From NCBI GenBank assembly GCA_028288775.1, contig JAQGHP010000621.1, positions 1-8,671 of the forward strand: a stretch of 8,671 nucleotides of DNA, written 5' to 3'. The DNA is from Phycisphaerales bacterium. GTDB lineage: Bacteria > Planctomycetota > Phycisphaerae > Tepidisphaerales > Tepidisphaeraceae. The position numbers and the translations under genes are program-made. Shown one piece after another: positions 6,024 to 8,671 of the stretch (positions within the stretch are counted from its first letter, which is position 1; each line of letters begins with the position of its first letter). The notes under the pieces were generated by a model that was given only the letters and a program-made list of their open reading frames with translations, did no database searches and was not told where the DNA came from.

Positions 6024-7145
6024 GTGCCCAAAATCCCCGATCCCATCCTCGACTCCACGCCCGAGATTGATCCGGATCTCCCGGTCGAGGGAGATACCGT
6101 CGAAGCGCCGGATGAAGGGGATATTCAGCATTACCGGTTTCGGCTGGGCAAGACGCTTATTCGCCGGATCGATCAGTATCTGGTTGATCGAGTCCCCTAC
6201 CTTTCGCGCAACAATGTTCAACGCCTGATCGACGAGGGGATGGTCAAGGTCAACGGCAAGCTGGTGAAGGCCAGCTACCGGCCCAAGCAGGGCGACGAAA
6301 TTGACATGGTCGCCCCGCCCAAGCCGGTGAGCGAACTGGTCCCCGAAGATATTCCACTGAGCATCGTCTTCGAAGACGAGCATTTGCTGGCGCTCAACAA
6401 GCAAGCCGATCTGATCGTCCATCCCGCCAGGGGGAAATGGACGGGAACGCTCGTCAACGGCCTCGTGCATTACGGGCAAAAATGGAGCACGGTCAACGGC
6501 AATTGGCGTCCGGGCATCCTTCACCGCCTCGACCGCAACACCACTGGCATCATGCTCGTCGCCAAGAGCGACGAGGCGCATTGGCGCGTGGCCCGGCAAT
6601 TTGAGAACCGGACCATCCAAAAGACGTACTTAGCCGTAATACATGGCGTGCCGGAGCTGCTGGCGGATGTGATCGATATGCCGATCGGGCAGGATCGGTA
6701 CGTGCGGGAAAAGCAGGCGGTGAGGAAAATCGAGAACGGCGGACGCCCCGCCATCACCAAATACGAAATTCTCGAGGTCTTCCAGACGCCTCCATCCGCG
6801 GTATTGCAGAACAGTGCATTCCCGATGGATCGAAAGAACCCCGCCCCGCCGGGGAAGTTCTCACTCGTGAAGCTTACGCCCAAGACCGGTCGCACGCATC
6901 AATTACGCGTCCACATGATGGCGATGGGCTATCCGATGCTCGGCGATACGATCTACGGCGGGCGAATCTTCGAGCACGGCGATTTTCGCTTCGAGCGTCA
7001 GGCCCTGCACGCGTATGAGATCACCTTCGTACACCCCGGCACGCTGGAGCCCCAGACGCTGCAGGCCCCGCTGCCGCCGGATATTTTGAGGCTGGTCAGC
7101 ATTTTGCGCGGAACGGATTCACGCCCGGCCCCGACGGACGTATAA
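6024..7145 (+). CDS. RluD-family 23S rRNA pseudouridine synthase
   Basis: The product isomerises uridine to pseudouridine in RNA; RluC/RluD members act on large-subunit rRNA. Numbering from GTG 6024 (373 aa), an acidic N-terminal extension (about 1-36) is followed by an S4 RNA-binding domain at about 40-97 (RIDQYLVDRV, VQRLIDEGMVKVNGK). The catalytic domain carries HRLDRNTTGIMLVAK with the catalytic Asp at residue 170 (codon 6531-6533). Downstream are LTPKTGRTHQLRVHM, GDTIYGG and RQALHAYEI. A loop of about 25 residues (VLQNSAFPMDRKNPAPPG) before the last core strands looks like a lineage insert. The start is uncertain: TTG 5985 is also open and adds 13 residues, no ATG is available before the S4 domain, and neither start has a Shine-Dalgarno site. 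Family is certain, but RluC versus RluD specificity cannot be decided, so no symbol is given. Its last codons overlap the first tatA promoter. Confidence 0.93.
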   Translation: MPKIPDPILDSTPEIDPDLPVEGDTVEAPDEGDIQHYRFRLGKTLIRRIDQYLVDRVPYLSRNNVQRLIDEGMVKVNGKLVKASYRPKQGDEIDMVAPPKPVSELVPEDIPLSIVFEDEHLLALNKQADLIVHPARGKWTGTLVNGLVHYGQKWSTVNGNWRPGILHRLDRNTTGIMLVAKSDEAHWRVARQFENRTIQKTYLAVIHGVPELLADVIDMPIGQDRYVREKQAVRKIENGGRPAITKYEILEVFQTPPSAVLQNSAFPMDRKNPAPPGKFSLVKLTPKTGRTHQLRVHMMAMGYPMLGDTIYGGRIFEHGDFRFERQALHAYEITFVHPGTLEPQTLQAPLPPDILRLVSILRGTDSRPAPTDV

Positions 7146-7146
7146 T
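7118..7146 (+). promoter_or_regulatory. Sigma-70-type promoter for the first tatA copy
   Basis: TTCACG (7118-7123, four of six matches to TTGACA) is separated by exactly 17 bases from a perfect TATAAT at 7141-7146. The -10 overlaps the rluD stop codon (TAA 7143-7145). Transcription would start near 7153, giving a leader of about 50 bases that begins within or next to the CCGGTTGGCCC motif shared by both tatA copies. Confidence 0.65.
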
Positions 7147-7201
7147 ACATACCGGTTGGCCCCGTTAGGTGGCAAGGACGGCCGGGGACGGAGTAAGTTA
7201 C

Positions 7202-7372
7202 ATGGCGTACACGCTGGCGTTTCAAATCCCGTCGATGATGGAGTGGGTGGTTATTGCCTTGGTAGGCCTGCTCTTCTTTGGACGGCGTCTGCCGGACTTG
7301 GGACGAAACCTCGCCAAGGGAATTGTGGAATTTAAGAAGGGCCTAAAGAGTATCGAATCCGGCCGCGATTGA
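7202..7372 (+). CDS. tatA: Twin-arginine translocase subunit TatA, minimal form
   Basis: TatA oligomerises in the cytoplasmic membrane to form the conduit for folded proteins bearing twin-arginine signals. This copy has only 56 aa. It has a short N-terminus, a membrane helix at about 15-27 preceded by E14, the hallmark FG at 26-27 (LLFFGRRLPDLGR), and an amphipathic helix (LAKGIVEFKKGLKSIE). It stops almost at once after that helix, whereas typical TatA proteins carry a further acidic or polar tail. The ATG at 7202 is supported by GGAG 8 bases upstream (7190-7193) and by alignment with the second copy; a GTG at 7169 adds 11 unconserved codons. It has its own strong promoter and is followed by a paralogue starting 70 bases after its stop. 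TatA and TatB cannot be told apart fully by sequence, but the short form fits TatA better. tatC is not in the window. Confidence 0.92.
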   Translation: MAYTLAFQIPSMMEWVVIALVGLLFFGRRLPDLGRNLAKGIVEFKKGLKSIESGRD

Positions 7373-7382
7373 CGCGGCGGTG

Positions 7383-7391
7383 TGGTAAGAT
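7383..7391 (+). promoter_or_regulatory. Possible extended -10 promoter for the second tatA copy
   Basis: TGGTAAGAT fits the extended -10 pattern TGn-TATAAT (TAAGAT, four of six). It lies 11 bases after the tatA1 stop at the place corresponding to the TATAAT of the first copy, one base before CCGGTTGGCCC. A TTGACG at 7369-7374 is too close (11 bases) to be its -35. Support is mainly positional; read-through from the first promoter is equally possible. Confidence 0.35.
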
Positions 7392-7442
7392 GCCGGTTGG
7401 CCCGAGCGGTTGAAAAAGGACGGTCCTCACGGACTGGAAATC

Positions 7443-7826
7443 ATGCTGCACACCCTAGCGTTTCAAATCCCGTCCATGATGGAATGGGTGGTCATTGCTC
7501 TTGTCGGCTTGCTGTTCTTCGGAAAGCGCCTGCCGGAAGTTGGCCGCAGCCTTGGCAAGGGCATTGTGGAATTCAAGAAGGGCCTGAAGGGCATCGAGGA
7601 CGACGTGGACACGGCTGTCGAGGAATCCTCCAAGCCCAAGTCTGCGCTCCCCTCCCAGACCCAGGCCGCCGCCCTTCCATCCGATGCAAAGTTCGATCCG
7701 TACACGGGTAAGCCCGTGGAAGCGCCCAAGTTTGATCCGTACACCGGTAAGCCGATTGACAGTGGCGCGGATACGGTCATCAACGCGGGCCAACCGCGAG
7801 AGACGGTGCCGTCGTCGGATCATTGA
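7443..7826 (+). CDS. Twin-arginine translocase TatA/TatE-family paralogue with repeat-bearing tail
   Basis: This 127-aa paralogue has the same N-terminal half as its neighbour: E14 before the membrane helix, FG at 26-27 (FFGKRLPEVGRSLGKG) and an amphipathic helix to about residue 50. It then adds an acidic segment (IEDDVDTAVEES) and a long polar tail with a tandem 13-residue repeat (KFDPYTGKPVEAP then KFDPYTGKPIDSG, residues about 83-108). The ATG at 7443 aligns with the start of copy one; a TTG at 7410 is open but its 11 codons are not conserved. No good Shine-Dalgarno site is present. The tail is presumably cytoplasmic and is the main difference between copies, suggesting they are specialised (TatA-like versus TatB/E-like), though the TatB hallmark helix is not evident. 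A strong intrinsic terminator lies 34 bases past the stop. Confidence 0.9.
   Translation: MLHTLAFQIPSMMEWVVIALVGLLFFGKRLPEVGRSLGKGIVEFKKGLKGIEDDVDTAVEESSKPKSALPSQTQAAALPSDAKFDPYTGKPVEAPKFDPYTGKPIDSGADTVINAGQPRETVPSSDH
7689..7766 (+). repeat. In-frame 39-bp tandem repeat encoding KFDPYTGKP units
   Basis: Two adjacent 39-base units (7689-7727, 7728-7766) encode KFDPYTGKPVEAP and KFDPYTGKPIDSG. The first nine residues are identical while several codons differ synonymously (TTC/TTT, ACG/ACC, GGG/GGT, CCC/CCG), so the peptide rather than the DNA seems conserved. The repeat lies in the polar tail of the second TatA. Confidence 0.8.
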
Positions 7827-7860
7827 TCCGGTCGGGGAAAACAGAATCTTCAAACTACCG

Positions 7861-7899
7861 CGGGCGGATGAAGCGATGACTTCATCCGCCCGTATTGTT
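7861..7899 (+). terminator. Rho-independent terminator after the tatA pair
   Basis: CGGGCGGATGAAG (7861-7873) pairs perfectly over 13 bp with CTTCATCCGCCCG (7880-7892) around the six-base loop CGATGA. It is followed by the T-rich run TATTGTTTG. It lies 34 bases downstream of the second tatA stop and is the best intrinsic terminator in the window. Confidence 0.9.
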
Positions 7900-7920
7900 T
7901 GTGCCGCTCGAATGGGGGAT

Positions 7921-7943
7921 CTCTCACATTTCAAATTTGAGAG
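7921..7943. repeat. AT-rich palindromic tract
   Basis: CTCTCA (7921-7926) and TGAGAG (7938-7943) are inverted copies enclosing a tract that contains the perfect 10-bp palindrome TCAAATTTGA (7931-7940). A further ATTTGAGA follows at 7949-7956, echoing the palindrome's right half. The tract is AT-rich in a GC-rich region, between the tatA terminator and the next promoter. It may be an operator, but no specific binding protein can be named. Confidence 0.4.
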
Positions 7944-7993
7944 TTGCAATTTGAGATCGCCTTTCCCGCCCCCGCAATCTTTCCAGATTCCTG

Positions 7994-8023
7994 TTGCATC
8001 CGTTGCGTTCGCTCCGATACAAT
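7994..8023 (+). promoter_or_regulatory. Probable promoter of the STN-like exported protein
   Basis: TACAAT (8018-8023, five of six matches to a -10) is preceded by TTGCAT (7994-7999, a weak -35) with an 18-base spacer. The start would fall near 8030, giving a leader of about 44 bases. It lies after the tatA terminator, which makes a fresh promoter necessary here. Confidence 0.5.
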
Positions 8024-8061
8024 CCGCATAGTCCGATTACACCCCATTGACCCGCCTCAAC

Positions 8062-8067
8062 AGGAGA
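8062..8067 (+). promoter_or_regulatory. Shine-Dalgarno site AGGAGA
   Basis: AGGAGA ends six bases before ATG 8074 and fixes that start. It is noteworthy because most other genes in the window lack a recognisable site; only the first tatA has a fair one. Confidence 0.8.
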
Positions 8068-8073
8068 CACACC

Positions 8074-8671
8074 ATGCGACGCATCCTCGCCTCGGCCCTG
8101 GTAGCTGGTTCTCTTGCACTCGCCTCGTCGGCTGTTCCGGCCTCGGCTTCACCCGGCGCCAAGCAGGCGCTCAATACCACTTTGCCGGAGGTCCGGTTCA
8201 ATGGTGTTGCACTGACGGACGCCATTGACTTCCTTCGCGACGTGTCCGGAGCGAACCTCGTCGTCAACTGGAAAGCCTTGGAAGAAGCGGGCATCGCCAA
8301 GGACACGCAGCTCAACATCCGCCTTCGCGGCGTAAGCTTCAAGAAGGCCCTGAGCATGGTGCTCGCCGAGGCGGGCGGCGGAGATAAACTCACCTATGAC
8401 GTGGACGAAGGCGTCATCCAGGTCACCACCCGCGAACTTGCAGATGAGCGCATGATCACCCGCGTCTACCCCGTCCAGGATCTCATCACCGAAATCCCCG
8501 ATTTCACGGACGCCCCGGATTTCTCGCTGAACTCCACTAGCAACAACTCCAACCAAAACCCCCAAGGCGGCGGTGGAATCGGTTCTGGGGGCGGCAGCGG
8601 AGGTACGACCAGCTCGCCCTTCCCAGGCAATACGACGAAGAAAGAGGAAGACATCAAGACCAAGGCCGAGC
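8074..8671 (+). CDS. Exported protein with secretin-N/STN-like domain, C-terminus outside the window
   Basis: At least 199 codons are open to the window edge. A Sec-type signal peptide is clear: MRRILASALVAGSLALASS, with likely cleavage around residue 26 after ASA. The RR is followed by I-L-A and lacks the S/T-R-R-x-F-L-K consensus, so Tat export is unlikely. Residues about 36-120 form a compact alpha/beta domain (LPEVRFNGVALTDAIDFLRD, LVVNWKALEEAGI, INIRLRGVSFKKALSMVL-like strand and helix, KLTYDVDEGVIQVTTREL). That order matches the short STN or secretin N-terminal domains of TonB transducers and secretins. ITRVYPVQDLI follows, then a low-complexity linker rich in Asn, Gly and Ser (about 150-185) and a charged stretch (KKEEDIKTKAE). 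Similar exported STN-like proteins recur in planctomycetes (from memory). Whether a secretin or another domain follows cannot be seen. Promoter and Shine-Dalgarno site are its own. Confidence 0.85.
   Translation, partial: MRRILASALVAGSLALASSAVPASASPGAKQALNTTLPEVRFNGVALTDAIDFLRDVSGANLVVNWKALEEAGIAKDTQLNIRLRGVSFKKALSMVLAEAGGGDKLTYDVDEGVIQVTTRELADERMITRVYPVQDLITEIPDFTDAPDFSLNSTSNNSNQNPQGGGGIGSGGGSGGTTSSPFPGNTTKKEEDIKTKAE

Larger units (their letters stand above)
7152..7466 (+). repeat. Tandem duplication of tatA leader and 5' coding region (241-bp offset)
   Basis: CCGGTTGGCCC occurs at 7152-7162 and 7393-7403, each exactly 39 bases before the ATG of its tatA copy. AAGGACGG occurs at 7174-7181 and 7416-7423, 20 and 19 bases before the ATG. 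Homology continues into the coding regions, where codons 4-27 encode identical residues. The whole unit is therefore repeated 241 bases apart, leader included. The leaders otherwise differ considerably, so the shared blocks stand out. Confidence 0.75.

Noticed and set aside
5073..6620. A 515-codon open frame on the minus strand opposite the TPR and rluD genes.
   Set aside because: It lies antisense to two well-supported genes, its composition is that of a GC-rich shadow frame, and no family motif is visible.
7393..7442. The leader of the second tatA resembles parts of a tRNA-Ser (a GCCCGAGCGGTTGAAA D-arm-like block and CACGGACTGGAAATC like an anticodon arm with GGA).
   Set aside because: The anticodon stem cannot close (TCATG instead of TCCGT), there is extra sequence between the arms, and no T-arm or acceptor 3' half follows because the tatA ATG begins there. 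Part of the block is shared with the first leader, which is not tRNA-like.
7816..7830. CGGATCATTGATCCG dyad spanning the stop codon of the second tatA.
   Set aside because: Only one central base separates the arms, so it cannot form a stable RNA hairpin, and a real terminator follows 30 bases later; probably chance.
8074..8100. RR at positions 2-3 of the exported protein's signal peptide, next to two tatA genes, suggesting a Tat substrate.
   Set aside because: The residues around RR do not fit S/T-R-R-x-F-L-K, the hydrophobic core is Sec-like, and the terminator at 7861-7899 separates it from the tatA pair.

Overview
The window comes from a GC-rich bacterial chromosome and looks planctomycetal, possibly Phycisphaerae-like. 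This placement rests on family resemblance, not a search. Pointers are the membrane-anchored TPR protein with its charged N-terminus, the exported protein with a secretin-N/STN-like domain and Gly-rich linker, the TatA tail carrying FDPYTGKP repeats, and the lack of clear Shine-Dalgarno sites before most starts. Nothing marks it as phage or integrative element: no transposase, integrase, tRNA, rRNA or CRISPR array was seen.

Layout. (1) 1-2292, minus strand: a 4-base-overlapping pair, a Maf/DUF115-type glycosyltransferase-like protein followed by a truncated putative sugar-nucleotide nucleotidyltransferase, probably surface or flagellar glycosylation. (2) 2421-3011, plus: a small protein with two membrane helices and an NTF2/SnoaL-like extracytoplasmic domain. 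(3) 3012-3263: a convergent intergenic gap holding two REP-like hairpin units in inverted orientation. (4) surE (minus, 3264-4040) and nnrE (plus, 4191-4856) are divergent, and the gap between them carries an eight-unit heptamer array plus two inverted units. (5) 4857-5048: a strong inverted repeat with alternative pairing. (6) 5049-7145, plus: a TPR membrane protein, then an RluD-type pseudouridine synthase. (7) 7118-7899, plus: a tandem duplication of tatA in which leader motifs and promoter-like elements are duplicated too, closed by a strong intrinsic terminator. (8) 8074-end, plus: a secreted STN-like protein with its own promoter and the one good Shine-Dalgarno site, cut off by the window edge.

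Most genes are housekeeping or metabolite/protein repair (surE, nnrE, rluD) and envelope functions (Tat export, exported and membrane proteins). No complete new defence or mobile system is visible. The signals most worth a second look are the tandem tatA pair with position-conserved leader motifs and strictly synonymous divergence, the BIME-like inverted pair, and the heptamer array at the surE/nnrE divergent promoter. No gene-free stretch exceeds 300 bases.
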